From Clostridiales bacterium (GTDB lineage: Bacteria > Bacillota > Clostridia > Saccharofermentanales > Saccharofermentanaceae), in contig JAFZPJ010000006.1 of NCBI GenBank assembly GCA_017550385.1, positions 1-32,330 of the forward strand: DNA of 32,330 nucleotides, in the 5' to 3' direction. The notes beneath the pieces are model-generated. The model did no database searches. It was not told the origin of the DNA and was given only the letters and a program-made list of their open reading frames with translations. Position numbers and translations under genes: made by a program. Shown in pieces: positions 9,299 through 17,607 of this stretch. The stretch's first letter is position 1. Each line of letters starts with the position of its first letter.

Positions 9299-9796
9299 TT
9301 GAACATATTTAGTGCAATGAAGCCCGAGAAAGTCTACGGATCACTCGATGTGATGCCGTGGAACGAGCTTGCCGGAGAAGGCATCAAGACGGCTCTTCTT
9401 GATTTCGATAACACGCTCGGTCCCGATCATGCGACCGAACCCGAAGAATACAGCTATAAGTGCGTAAAGATGATAGAGGAGGCAGGCATCAGGTGCTGCC
9501 TGGTGTCCAATGCCAAGTCCGGAAGGTCTTCCAAGATAGCCGAGATGCTCGGCATCCCGTGCGTTACTTATGCCAACAAGCCCGGCACTTCAGGAGTTCT
9601 TAAGGCCATAAAACTCATGGAGTCTTCTCCTAAGACATGCGTTATGGTCGGCGATCAGATCTTTACTGACGTTATAGCAGGGAACAGGTCGGGTGTCAGA
9701 ACATTCATGGTAGAAAGGCTCCACAAGAAAGAGGTATGGTATATCGTGCTCAAGCGTGTGTTTGAGCGGATAGTCCGTGCCATTGCTCGTTTTTGA
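9299..9796 (+). CDS. yqeG: YqeG family HAD phosphatase
   Basis: A 165-residue HAD-superfamily protein of the YqeG/GEP4 type. Relatives include phosphatidylglycerophosphate phosphatases, so a role in phospholipid synthesis is possible but not shown. Motif I is LLDFDNTLG (DxD aspartates near 37 and 39), motif II is LVSNAKSG with the Ser at about 71, and motif IV is [17 protein letters not shown]. The start is TTG 9299, supported by GGGGGAG at 9286-9292; the next in-frame ATG (9317) has no such site and would drop the first six residues. It lies upstream of efp, which has its own candidate promoter. The C-terminus is basic and could contact the membrane. Confidence 0.87.
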   Translation: MNIFSAMKPEKVYGSLDVMPWNELAGEGIKTALLDFDNTLGPDHATEPEEYSYKCVKMIEEAGIRCCLVSNAKSGRSSKIAEMLGIPCVTYANKPGTSGVLKAIKLMESSPKTCVMVGDQIFTDVIAGNRSGVRTFMVERLHKKEVWYIVLKRVFERIVRAIARF

Positions 9797-9800
9797 GGGG

Positions 9801-9829
9801 TTGCAAGAAATATACCTTTCAAGTAAAAT
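9801..9829 (+). promoter_or_regulatory. Putative promoter of efp
   Basis: TTGCAA (9801-9806), exactly 17 bases, TAAAAT (9824-9829), directly after the yqeG stop. The leader is about 34 bases, with AAGGAG (9858-9863) before ATG 9870. Confidence 0.55.
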
Positions 9830-9869
9830 TAGTCAGTTATACCTAATTAAGATTTTTAAGGAGTACAAA

Positions 9870-10427
9870 ATGATCAGCGCAGGCGATTTCAAGAACGGTT
9901 TATGTTTTGAGATGGACAATCAGGTCTATCAGGTAGTTGAATTCCAGCACGTTAAGCCCGGCAAAGGTGCGGCTTTCGTACGTACAAAGTATAAGAACGT
10001 AAAGACAGGTTCTGTTGTAGAGCGTTCTTTCAACCCTAACGAGAAGTTCGAGCAGGCTCAGCTCACAAGAAGAGATATGCAGTATATCTATTCCGAGGGT
10101 GACCTCTACTTCTTCATGGATCAGGAATCTTATGAGCAGATCCCGATCTCAGCTGATAAGATCGGTGACGCTATCAAGTTCCTCAAGGAAGAGATGGTTT
10201 GCAAGGTCGTATCCTACAAGGGCGACATCTTCCAGGTTGAGCTTCCCATCACAGTTGAGCTCGTTATCACAGAGTGCGAGCCCGGTGTAAGAGGCGATAC
10301 TACAAACAATGCTTCAAAGTATGCTACACTTGAGACAGGTGCTGTTGTTAAGGTACCTCTCTTCGTAAACCAGGGAGAGACGATCAGAGTAGATACAAGA
10401 ACGGGAGATTATCTCGAGAGAGCTTAA
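9870..10427 (+). CDS. efp: Translation elongation factor P
   Basis: Relieves ribosome stalling at polyproline by binding near the P-site. 185 residues, the normal length, with three beta-barrel domains. The start is ATG 9870 with AAGGAG 6 bases upstream; the longer open frame upstream is non-coding leader. The tip loop that is modified in many bacteria reads [13 protein letters not shown], with Lys32 at the modification position. The C-terminal signature is conserved ([37 protein letters not shown]). No modification enzyme gene (EpmA/B, EarP or YmfI-like) is in the window, so its modification state is unknown. Thr ACA and Val GTT/GTA codons indicate high expression. Confidence 0.96.
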   Translation: MISAGDFKNGLCFEMDNQVYQVVEFQHVKPGKGAAFVRTKYKNVKTGSVVERSFNPNEKFEQAQLTRRDMQYIYSEGDLYFFMDQESYEQIPISADKIGDAIKFLKEEMVCKVVSYKGDIFQVELPITVELVITECEPGVRGDTTNNASKYATLETGAVVKVPLFVNQGETIRVDTRTGDYLERA

Positions 10428-10458
10428 GTCTTCAGCTTAAAGACTACCGATTTTTGAC

Positions 10459-10860
10459 ATGGAAAGTAACTTCAATTCCGAATCTATCAAGGGCGACCGC
10501 TCGATGACTCAGGGCTTTGTGGCTCAGTATGCCGCCGAAGCAGCGCTCAGGATAGACGGGGTTGTATCGCTAGTACCTTCATTCGCAGTAGCGTTGAAGG
10601 AGAAGGCCGGGGTAGTACACGAAGGTAAGGGTGTAAGGGTCGTTTTCGATGAGAATGACGACAACACCGTTTCCATTACATGCTACCCCGTTATCAGTTA
10701 CGGCAAGATTATTCCCGAAGTGGCGTGGCTCATCCAGGAGAAGGTCAAGGGCGACGTCGAGAAGTTCACGGGACTCAACGTGGATACTGTAGACGTATAT
10801 GTCTGCGGTGTCAGCGATCTTGAAGAGCCCGGGGATGTGAAAGGAGAACTGGAAGAATGA
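10459..10860 (+). CDS. Asp23/Gls24 family envelope stress protein
   Basis: A 133-residue small alpha/beta protein of the Asp23/Gls24 family, cytoplasmic proteins that gather at the membrane through AmaP and are linked to cell-envelope stress. The family core is visible: AAEAALRIDGVVSLVPS (about 26-42), GKGVRVVFDENDDNTVSITCYPVISYG (57-83), and VKGDVEKFTGLNVDTVDVYVCGV (95-117). ATG 10459 has no Shine-Dalgarno site; ATG 10504 has AAGGG 10 bases upstream but would lose the first strand of the fold, so the longer form is preferred with some doubt. It overlaps the next start by 4 bases (ATGA), so it is translated together with the membrane anchor gene. Confidence 0.85.
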   Translation: MESNFNSESIKGDRSMTQGFVAQYAAEAALRIDGVVSLVPSFAVALKEKAGVVHEGKGVRVVFDENDDNTVSITCYPVISYGKIIPEVAWLIQEKVKGDVEKFTGLNVDTVDVYVCGVSDLEEPGDVKGELEE

Positions 10861-11411
10861 ATGGATTTGTCAGAGTACTGATGTTCATCTATTCCGTTGT
10901 TATTGCGGTTATATCCGTTGTACTTTTATATGCGCTCGTCGATGACGGCATCTTCGCGGATATCTTACAGCCTCTCAGATCGGTCGTTACGGGACCGGTG
11001 AGCAAGTGGGTGTATTTTGCCGTTCTCATGCTCTTATTCATCACTTCGATTATTTCGATCACAAATGCTATTACATACGGCAGACTCAACAGGACCAGAC
11101 TCAGAAAGACAGACATCGGTTCCGTGGATATAGGTGCCGACGCTATCGAGAACATTGCGCTCAACAGTGCGAGAGCAGCCCAGGTCGGTATCAAGAATGC
11201 AAGATGCCGCGTAACGCCCGGTAAGAACGGCGCCATTAGGGTCATCATCTCATGCGTTCTGTATTCCAACGTCGAGATCCCCGCTTCCATGGCTAAGGCC
11301 CAGGAGAAGATCAAGAAGGATATCGAGCGTTACACGGGTATCGTCGTACAGGACGTCTTTGTTAAGGTCACTAAGGTTGAAGCTACGACGGCAAAGGTTG
11401 AGAACAGATAA
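10857..11411 (+). CDS. amaP: AmaP-like alkaline shock response membrane anchor
   Basis: 184 residues with two membrane helices (about 5-27 and 51-72) and a C-terminal Asp23-like domain (about 85-180; GVKNA-type motif seen as VGIKNARCRVTPGK, later KKDIERYTGIVVQDVFVKV). In staphylococci AmaP holds Asp23 at the membrane; the order Asp23 - AmaP - DUF2273 here supports that role. The start overlaps the Asp23 gene by ATGA and the stop overlaps the next gene as TAATG, so the three are translationally coupled. Beyond anchoring, the molecular function is unknown. Confidence 0.83.
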   Translation: MNGFVRVLMFIYSVVIAVISVVLLYALVDDGIFADILQPLRSVVTGPVSKWVYFAVLMLLFITSIISITNAITYGRLNRTRLRKTDIGSVDIGADAIENIALNSARAAQVGIKNARCRVTPGKNGAIRVIISCVLYSNVEIPASMAKAQEKIKKDIERYTGIVVQDVFVKVTKVEATTAKVENR

Positions 11412-11647
11412 TGGAGAGATTCCTGTCCAAATTATTCGAGAAGCTCAGTAACACCAAAGCCGGTGTTATCTTTGCATTCCTGTTCTTTGTTGCGGGAATA
11501 CTGCTGTGCATCTTCGGATTCTTCAAGACGCTGTTCATCATACTTTTTACTGCAGCCGGCTTCTTCGTAGGTGCGTTCCTGTTCTCGGATACCAGCAAGT
11601 TCAAGAAATTCCTTGACAGGATCCTGCCGCCGGGGAGGTTCAGATGA
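11411..11647 (+). CDS. DUF2273 small membrane protein
   Basis: 78 residues with two hydrophobic helices (about 17-37 and 41-60) joined by a tight turn, plus a basic C-terminus. This is the DUF2273 pattern that normally travels with Asp23 and AmaP. It starts inside the amaP stop (TAATG) and ends overlapping the nusB start (ATGA). Function unknown; a structural partner in the Asp23 membrane assembly is inferred from neighbourhood. Confidence 0.82.
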   Translation: MERFLSKLFEKLSNTKAGVIFAFLFFVAGILLCIFGFFKTLFIILFTAAGFFVGAFLFSDTSKFKKFLDRILPPGRFR

Positions 11648-12042
11648 GCAGAATAGAGACACGCGAACATGTATTGATGTTCCTTTTCCAGGCATCTTTC
11701 CGTACTGATCCTGTTGCGGGACAGCTCGAGATGTTCAAGGAAGATTATCCCGAGGTCAATGATGACCCCGTATATTTTGTGGATATGGTCTACGGCGTTA
11801 TCAACAAGCGCGCCGAGATAGACGAGAAGATCGCTCCTTTCCTCAATAAATGGAAGATCGACAGGATCCCTCTTGCTGACAGGATCGTACTCGAGATAGC
11901 CGCATATGAGATACTCTTCATGGAAGACGTCCCTGTAAGCGTATCCATCAATGAAGCAGTTAAGCTTTCCAAGAAATACGGCACCGACAATTCCTCCGCA
12001 TACATCAACGGCGTCCTCAGCAGCTTCGAGAAGAGCCTCTGA
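11644..12042 (+). CDS. nusB: Transcription antitermination factor NusB
   Basis: 132-residue all-helical RNA-binding protein that, with S10 (NusE), binds boxA RNA and supports antitermination in rRNA operons. Family marks are the N-terminal basic helix SRIETREHVLMFLFQ, then KWKIDRIPLADRIVLEIAAYEIL (about 71-93) and the final PVSVSINEAVKLSKKYGTDNSSAYINGVLS (100-129). Its start overlaps the DUF2273 stop by 4 bases; xseA follows after 14 bases. The link of nusB to the Asp23 group is common in Clostridia. Confidence 0.94.
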   Translation: MSRIETREHVLMFLFQASFRTDPVAGQLEMFKEDYPEVNDDPVYFVDMVYGVINKRAEIDEKIAPFLNKWKIDRIPLADRIVLEIAAYEILFMEDVPVSVSINEAVKLSKKYGTDNSSAYINGVLSSFEKSL

Positions 12043-12056
12043 CGGAGGAGCGCGCC

Positions 12057-13376
12057 TTGGTATTCGATTCGCTGAGTGAACTCGTAAGTCACCTTAATAA
12101 CGTTACCTTCCAGGATGACCCAGATATCCTGGGTTTTGAGGTCACGGGCGAGATCACCGGCTACAGGCCGAAGCCTTGGAACAACATTGTATTTATCAGT
12201 TTTTCTCTTCAGGAAGATATCGGTAAGGGTAAATTCCTGAAGCTGTTTTGCAATACCAGGGAAGACAGATGCAATTTCATAGGTTTTGACGGAAGCCCAA
12301 AGGACGGGGATAAGGTCACGATCAGGGCATCTCTTCAGTACAACAGGAACATAAGTGTTCTTCAGGCTGATGTATTTGAGATCAAGAACACCGGCAAAGG
12401 CGACCTGCTCCTGAAGTTCCAGGAGATCAAAGAGCGCCTGGACAAAGAAGGTCTCTTCGACGAAGACAGGAAGACGGGACTGCCCGTTCTTCCCAGAAGG
12501 ATCGGACTGATCACCGGCGCTGACGGTACCGAGGGCAGAAGGGACTTCCTCGATGAGATAGAATGCAGGTCGCCCTACTACGATATCCATATATATAGCG
12601 CCAGGATGCAGGGTGAGAACTGCCCTCCGCAGATAATCGCGGGTCTCGATTATTTTGAGTCCGTTAGTGGCGACGCGGATAAGCGTGTCGACGTAATAGT
12701 CATTACCCGTGGCGGCGGTGATAAGTATACGGACTTTGTCTGTTTCAATGATGAGGCTCTCGCCAGAAGGGTAAGTGCCTGCAAGATCCCCGTTGTATGC
12801 GGAGTAGGCCACTCATCTTACGAGACGATCCTTGACTATGTTGCTGATGTGTCCGTAAAGACTCCTACTGCAGCGGCAGATGCCGTGATCCCGATATTTG
12901 ATGATGAGATCGCAGGTATCGAAGCTCTGACATCTTCGATGGAGCAGGCGCTGACATCCCGAATGAGATTGTCACAGGGTACGATAGATTCTTATAAGTA
13001 CCATAAGGCGTTTGCCGGCGGCTTTATCGACAGCAGAAGGACATATCTAGCCGGGCTTACGACTCTTCTTGAGAAGCACAATCCCTCATCGGAACTCGCC
13101 GACAGGCAGAGAAAGTTCTACGAGCAGAAGGTCAAGCTTGAAGTGTTTACCGGCAGGCTTGAGATGATGAAGGTCGAGCAGGAAGCGCTGGCCTTAAGGC
13201 TCGAGTCTGTCAATCCCGATAATGTCTTAAGCCGCGGTTATTCTTATGTCGAGTCAGCAGAAGGCGATGCCATTGATTCCGTATCCAAGGTCAGTGCCGG
13301 ACAGGAAGTAAAGATAGTTTTCGCCGACGGAACGGCAAATAGCACTATAATAGATACCAGAAGAAAGGAAGTCTAA
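12057..13376 (+). CDS. xseA: Exodeoxyribonuclease VII large subunit
   Basis: Catalytic subunit of ExoVII, which trims single-stranded DNA from both ends without ATP, in repair. 439 residues: an N-terminal OB-fold for ssDNA (about 1-105), the nuclease core (about 125-320) with RIGLITGADGTEGRRDFLDE, VIVITRGGGDKYTDFVCFND and IPVVCGVGHSSYETILDYVADVSVKTPTAAAD, then a long coiled coil and a C-terminal cap (NVLSRGYSYVES). The start is TTG 12057, set by GGAGGAG at 12044-12050, 6 bases upstream; the first residues then align with the family OB-fold. The core usually has a Ser/Thr pair after GAVGA; here GADGTEG is a mild variant. The stop is 3 bases before xseB. Confidence 0.93.
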   Translation: MVFDSLSELVSHLNNVTFQDDPDILGFEVTGEITGYRPKPWNNIVFISFSLQEDIGKGKFLKLFCNTREDRCNFIGFDGSPKDGDKVTIRASLQYNRNISVLQADVFEIKNTGKGDLLLKFQEIKERLDKEGLFDEDRKTGLPVLPRRIGLITGADGTEGRRDFLDEIECRSPYYDIHIYSARMQGENCPPQIIAGLDYFESVSGDADKRVDVIVITRGGGDKYTDFVCFNDEALARRVSACKIPVVCGVGHSSYETILDYVADVSVKTPTAAADAVIPIFDDEIAGIEALTSSMEQALTSRMRLSQGTIDSYKYHKAFAGGFIDSRRTYLAGLTTLLEKHNPSSELADRQRKFYEQKVKLEVFTGRLEMMKVEQEALALRLESVNPDNVLSRGYSYVESAEGDAIDSVSKVSAGQEVKIVFADGTANSTIIDTRRKEV

Positions 13377-13379
13377 GAT

Positions 13380-13619
13380 ATGGCTGAATTAGAGAAGAAG
13401 ATCGAATCAGGTAAGCTTAGCTACGAAGAAGCGCTCGAAGCACTGTCTTCCGTAGTTAAGAGCCTTGAGAGCGGAAAGGTCATAACAGGCGGCGAGGAGA
13501 AGGATCTGACTTTGGACGATTCCATCAAGCTGTACCGTACGGGCAAGTTCCTTTCTGATTATTGTGAGAAACTGCTTACCGAAGCTCAGAACCAGATAAA
13601 AGAGATCAACAATGGCTGA
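13380..13619 (+). CDS. xseB: Exodeoxyribonuclease VII small subunit
   Basis: 79-residue helical small subunit that binds the XseA coiled coil. The family pattern is LSYEEALEALSSVVKSLESG (14-33) and then LTLDDSIKLYRTGKFLSDYCEKLLTEAQNQI. Between the helices there is a short extra stretch (KVITGGEEKD, 34-43) in place of the usual tight turn. It follows xseA by 3 bases and overlaps the ispA start by 8 bases, so production of XseA, XseB and IspA is likely coupled. Confidence 0.9.
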   Translation: MAELEKKIESGKLSYEEALEALSSVVKSLESGKVITGGEEKDLTLDDSIKLYRTGKFLSDYCEKLLTEAQNQIKEINNG

Positions 13620-14529
13620 TATTGCAAGATTAATAGAAGAATGCAGCGAGTGGATAACTCCCGAACTCGAGAGTTGTTTTACTGTCAAGCAGCAAGAGGA
13701 CATAACCGTAAAGGCTGCCATGTACAGCCTTATGGGCGGCGGCAAGAGATTAAGACCCCTCATGATGAAGATGACGGCCGAGATGCTCGGATGCTCTGAA
13801 GATGAGATGGCGGATGTCAGGTATTTTGCCGCAACGCTTGAGATGATACACACATATTCTCTTATCCACGACGATCTTCCGGCGATGGATAACGACGACC
13901 TGAGGCGCGGCAGGCCTACCTGTCACAAGGCTTTCGGTGAGGGTATCGCGCTGCTCGCGGGAGACCTTCTGCTGAACAGTGCTTACGAGAGGCTCTTCGC
14001 GAAAACGATATCCAACCCCGGTTATGCATACGCATCCGGCAGGATGTGCACGCTAGCAGGCATCGAAGGCATGGTCGGCGGCCAGAGCATCGACCTTGCT
14101 TCAGAGGATAAGAAGATATCCATGGAACTTCTTACTGAACTTCAGGAGAAGAAGACAGGTGCGCTGATCGAGACAGCGATAGTTACTCCTTGTTATCTCA
14201 AGGGCAACATGACAGAGGAGCAGGCCGAAAGCGATAAGACGGTAAGACTCTTAAGACAGCTCGCGGCTCATCTGGGACTCGCGTTCCAGATCAAGGACGA
14301 TCTGCTCGACGTAACATCGACTGCTGAAGTTCTCGGCAAGAGCGTCGGCAAGGATTCGAGGGACGACAAGTCGACTTTCGTAACGCTGTTAGGCCTTGAA
14401 CAGGCTAAGGTTTGCCTTGAAGACGAGACTGCAGCTGCAGTCAAAGTGCTCAAAGAATTGTCAGACATGGGTTACAATACTGAGGATTACCGTATCCTGG
14501 CTGATTACATGATAAGCAGGGAGAACTGA
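13612..14529 (+). CDS. ispA: Polyprenyl (farnesyl/geranyl) diphosphate synthase
   Basis: Head-to-tail prenyltransferase joining isopentenyl diphosphate to allylic diphosphates, giving the C15 primer for undecaprenyl phosphate and quinones. 305 residues. The first aspartate-rich motif is HDDLPAMDNDDLRRGRPTCH (86-105) and the second is QIKDDLLDVTS (226-236); GGGKRLRPLM (42-51) binds isopentenyl diphosphate. The two residues inserted in the first motif (DDLPAMD) are the type typical of bacterial farnesyl diphosphate synthase, so C15 product is likely. Its stop and the dxs start share a base (TGATG), tying it to the upstream isoprenoid enzyme. Confidence 0.94.
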   Translation: MADIARLIEECSEWITPELESCFTVKQQEDITVKAAMYSLMGGGKRLRPLMMKMTAEMLGCSEDEMADVRYFAATLEMIHTYSLIHDDLPAMDNDDLRRGRPTCHKAFGEGIALLAGDLLLNSAYERLFAKTISNPGYAYASGRMCTLAGIEGMVGGQSIDLASEDKKISMELLTELQEKKTGALIETAIVTPCYLKGNMTEEQAESDKTVRLLRQLAAHLGLAFQIKDDLLDVTSTAEVLGKSVGKDSRDDKSTFVTLLGLEQAKVCLEDETAAAVKVLKELSDMGYNTEDYRILADYMISREN

Positions 14530-16415
14530 TGGAATATAAGATACTCGGCAAAAGTGATCTGACGCCGCAGGCGATCGCTTCTCTGTCAGCAAAAGACAGG
14601 GAAGAGCTCTGCGCTGAACTGCGTGACAAGATCCTTAATACTGTGTCTGCCAACGGCGGGCATCTCGCGAGTAATCTCGGCGTGGTCGAACTGACCGTTG
14701 CCCTGCTGTCCGTTTTTGACTATACAAAGGACAAGATCGTATTTGACGTCGGTCATCAGTCCTATTCATATAAGCTTCTTACCGGAAGATACGACAAGTT
14801 CGATACGCTGCGTAAGAAGGGCGGCGTGTCCGGGTTCCCGCGTATCAGCGAGTCGCCGTACGATGCTTTCGATACGGGACACAGCTCCACTTCGATCTCT
14901 GCCGCTATCGGTATGGCAAGGGCCAGAGACCTCAAGAAGGAAGATAATTACGTTGTTGCCGTTATCGGCGACGGCGCTCTTACAGGCGGTCTGGCTTACG
15001 AAGCGATCAACGATCTCGGTCACAGCAAGACCAGGATGATCGTCATCCTTAACGACAACGAGATGAGCATCGACAGGAACGTCGGCGGTCTGTCCCGCTA
15101 TCTGTCCAAGCTCAGAGTATCTTCCGGATACATCTCCGCGAAACGCACCACTGAAGGCTTCCTCAAGAAACTCGGCTGGTTCGGCAGAGGTATCATCAAG
15201 ATAATCCTTGCTATTAAGGATTTCTTCAGATTCCTTCTGTACCGTAAGAAGCCTTCTATCTTCGAAGACTTGGGACTTAATTACTACGGCCCGGTTGACG
15301 GTCATAACACGGAAGATATCATCGAGGCTCTTAATGCAGTCAAAGACATCAAGGATCCTATGCTGATCCATGTCATCACCAAGAAGGGCAAGGGTTATGC
15401 TCCTGCCGAGAACAACCCTGCCGATTATCACGGCGTAGGAGCTTTTGACCTTGAGACAGGCGTCACCAAGAACGGCAAGTGCAGCTATACCACTGCTTTT
15501 GCAGGCGCTCTTGAAGAGCTTGCCGAGAAGAATCCCAAGGTCGTGGCAATATCTGCTGCAATGGCGCAGGGTACCGGTCTCGATCATTATTCAATGAGAT
15601 TCCCAACAAGGTTCTTCGACTGCGGCATCGCAGAAGAGCACTGCGTTACGATGGCGGGCGGCCTTGCCGTATCCGGATTCGTACCTGTTGTTGCAATCTA
15701 TTCTTCGTTCCTGCAGCGTGCGTATGACGAGATGATCACTGATGTCTGCTTCATGAACAACCACGTAGTATTCTCGATCGACCGTGCAGGCTTCGTCGGC
15801 CAGGACGGTCACACGCATCACGGTCTGCTCGATCTGTCGTATCTTAATTCAATGGTCAATATGACCTTGTTCGCTCCCCGTGATTATAAGGACCTCAGGA
15901 ATTGTCTCGATTATGCCGTCAATACCTGCACGGGCCCTGTTGCTATAAGATACCCCAGAGGAAGCTCTCCTTTCGAAGCGGAAGGTCCTCTGTACGAACT
16001 CCCGGAAGATTGCATCAAGCCGCATCTTGCTTCGAGCAAGGGATATGACTTTGTCATCATCTCGGTCGGCAGGATCTGTGAGGAAGCAGAGAAAGCATGT
16101 GTTCTTCTTGCAGATGAAGGAATTAACGGCACGCATATTAATCTGTCTCTTGTAAAACCTGTTCCTGCCAAAGAGATAGTAGAACTCCTTGGTGATACAA
16201 AGAATGTATTCACGCTTGAAGAAGGTATCTTAAGCGGCGGCGTCGGAGAAGATATCCATGTCCAGCTCAACAGGATCGGCTGGAACTATAATGTCATAAG
16301 CATCGCTGTGGAAAACCCTGTTATCAAAGCTTCTTCGCCTGAGGATCAGATCAGGACTGCAGGGCTTGACGGCGAATCGGTTGCTGCGAGAATAAAGAAC
16401 TCACTCGGCAGGTAA
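14529..16415 (+). CDS. dxs: 1-deoxy-D-xylulose-5-phosphate synthase
   Basis: Thiamine-diphosphate enzyme condensing pyruvate and glyceraldehyde 3-phosphate, the entry step of the MEP isoprenoid pathway. 628 residues, full length. Visible: GGHLASNLGVVEL (43-55), GHQSYSYKLLTGR (75-87), GHSSTSISAAIGMA (117-130), the ThDP motif GDGALTGG (147-154) to NDNEMSI (175-181), and the second-domain active site DCGIAEEHCVTMAGG and DRAGFVGQDGHTHHG. The C-terminal domain has FTLEEGILSGGVGEDI. It overlaps ispA by one base. In many Clostridia tlyA comes next; here it is a small membrane protein gene. Confidence 0.96.
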   Translation: MEYKILGKSDLTPQAIASLSAKDREELCAELRDKILNTVSANGGHLASNLGVVELTVALLSVFDYTKDKIVFDVGHQSYSYKLLTGRYDKFDTLRKKGGVSGFPRISESPYDAFDTGHSSTSISAAIGMARARDLKKEDNYVVAVIGDGALTGGLAYEAINDLGHSKTRMIVILNDNEMSIDRNVGGLSRYLSKLRVSSGYISAKRTTEGFLKKLGWFGRGIIKIILAIKDFFRFLLYRKKPSIFEDLGLNYYGPVDGHNTEDIIEALNAVKDIKDPMLIHVITKKGKGYAPAENNPADYHGVGAFDLETGVTKNGKCSYTTAFAGALEELAEKNPKVVAISAAMAQGTGLDHYSMRFPTRFFDCGIAEEHCVTMAGGLAVSGFVPVVAIYSSFLQRAYDEMITDVCFMNNHVVFSIDRAGFVGQDGHTHHGLLDLSYLNSMVNMTLFAPRDYKDLRNCLDYAVNTCTGPVAIRYPRGSSPFEAEGPLYELPEDCIKPHLASSKGYDFVIISVGRICEEAEKACVLLADEGINGTHINLSLVKPVPAKEIVELLGDTKNVFTLEEGILSGGVGEDIHVQLNRIGWNYNVISIAVENPVIKASSPEDQIRTAGLDGESVAARIKNSLGR

Positions 16416-16423
16416 CAGGATAC

Positions 16424-16666
16424 ATGTCATTTAATCTGATCGAAGCTTTCATATGTTTCCTGCTTGCATTTGTCGGCATTTTTGCTGTTGCTATGTTAAT
16501 ACTCTCGGTCTGCCTTCTGATCAGATGGATCAGGGATTTTGCCAACAAGAAGAGTAAGCCGTACAGGATAAGGATAGGAATAGCGTTACTTGTTATCTCC
16601 ATAATGTTTATGCTCTTTTATTGCGTTGAGCTTCTTCCTAATCTGTATTGGCCGTTCAGCTTCTGA
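16424..16666 (+). CDS. Small two-helix membrane protein, family not recognised
   Basis: 80 residues with two hydrophobic helices (about 7-33 and 50-66) around a basic loop (RWIRDFANKKSKPYRIR), so the loop is probably cytoplasmic. I do not recognise the family. Support for being real: the position 8 bases after dxs in a tight same-strand run, a start preceded by CAGGA at short distance, and the membrane pattern. It fills the slot where tlyA is usually found between dxs and nadK. Function unknown. Confidence 0.6.
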   Translation: MSFNLIEAFICFLLAFVGIFAVAMLILSVCLLIRWIRDFANKKSKPYRIRIGIALLVISIMFMLFYCVELLPNLYWPFSF

Positions 16667-16734
16667 TGCTGCTATGTATTTTTATGCAAAAAAGTGTTTA
16701 AATATATAGGCAGAAAACAGGAAAGGGAATGCTT

Positions 16735-17607
16735 ATGAATTACGGCATAGTATCTAACGGCACGCGTGATGCAGGTTATGCCACCGCGATAAGAGCTGCG
16801 GAAGTCATCCTCGGCAGCGGCAATACGCCTGTTTTCGAGAAGGAGCTTGAAGGTAAGTTCGATGCACCTGAAGGTTCTGTGTTTGCCGTCTTTGATACAT
16901 TGGATATAAAGACGATAATCTCGATCGGCGGCGACGGAACGTTCCTGTCCGTTGTCACCAAGTACCGTGAGCTCGATACAGAGTTCATAGGCATCAATAA
17001 GGGCAGTATCGGATTCCTGACCGAGATCACCGAGGCTAGCCTCGAGAGCGATCTGGGCAAACTCATATCCGGAGATTACTCCACCATAGAGAGAACACAG
17101 CTTAAGTGTGAAGTTTGGAATAACGCAGGCGACTTCAAGGGAAGTGCTGTTTGCCTTAACGATATCCTCATAGTCAGAGGCGTTAAGCCGCATATCACAA
17201 AGCTCGAGCTCTTTATCGACGGACAGAGGGTAGAGAAGTTCTACGGTGACGGTCTGATCGTATCTACTGCGACAGGTTCCTCGGCATATTCACTTGCTGC
17301 AGGCGGCCCGCTCCTCATGCCATCCATGAAGGACATCATAGTCACACCCGTAAGTTCGCATACGCTTTACGGCCTCAAGTATGTCGCAGGTCCCGAGAGC
17401 GTTGTAAGGGTAGTGCTCGATGATTTCGAGACGGCGCCCATCATATGCCCGGACGGAAGGGACTTCGTTGCTCTCGAAGCGTTCGATTCCATAACGATCA
17501 GAAGGCACGATAAGGTGCTCAAGACTGCGACGCTGAAGCGTGACAATTTCTTCAGCGATGTACGCAAGAAGATAGTTCAGAGAGGCTCATTCTATGAAAA
17601 CAGCTAA
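16735..17607 (+). CDS. nadK: NAD kinase
   Basis: Phosphorylates NAD to NADP in the cytoplasm, supplying reductants including those for glutamate dehydrogenase and isoprenoid synthesis. The start is ATG 16735: the AGGAAAGGG site ends 7 bases before it but only 1 base before the in-frame ATG at 16729. 290 residues. Motifs are IGGDGTFLS (64-72), the NE/D-type region CLNDILIVRG, and the glycine-rich nucleotide site GDGLIVSTATGSSAYSLAAG (about 172-191), all canonical. The first residues NYGIVSNG match the usual start of the fold. Its stop overlaps the argR start by 14 bases. Confidence 0.94.
   Translation: MNYGIVSNGTRDAGYATAIRAAEVILGSGNTPVFEKELEGKFDAPEGSVFAVFDTLDIKTIISIGGDGTFLSVVTKYRELDTEFIGINKGSIGFLTEITEASLESDLGKLISGDYSTIERTQLKCEVWNNAGDFKGSAVCLNDILIVRGVKPHITKLELFIDGQRVEKFYGDGLIVSTATGSSAYSLAAGGPLLMPSMKDIIVTPVSSHTLYGLKYVAGPESVVRVVLDDFETAPIICPDGRDFVALEAFDSITIRRHDKVLKTATLKRDNFFSDVRKKIVQRGSFYENS

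Noticed and set aside
10427-10456. efp terminator (AGTCTT/AAGACT hairpin)
   Set aside because: The stem is 6 bp and A/T-rich, and the T run is separated by four bases. Too weak to call a terminator, so it is only mentioned in a finding.
11790-12812. 340-residue open frame on the minus strand
   Set aside because: It covers nusB and xseA, both clearly conserved on the plus strand. The translation has no recognisable domain.
14766-15587. 273-residue minus-strand frame within dxs
   Set aside because: Shadow of dxs, whose active-site motifs lie in this interval.
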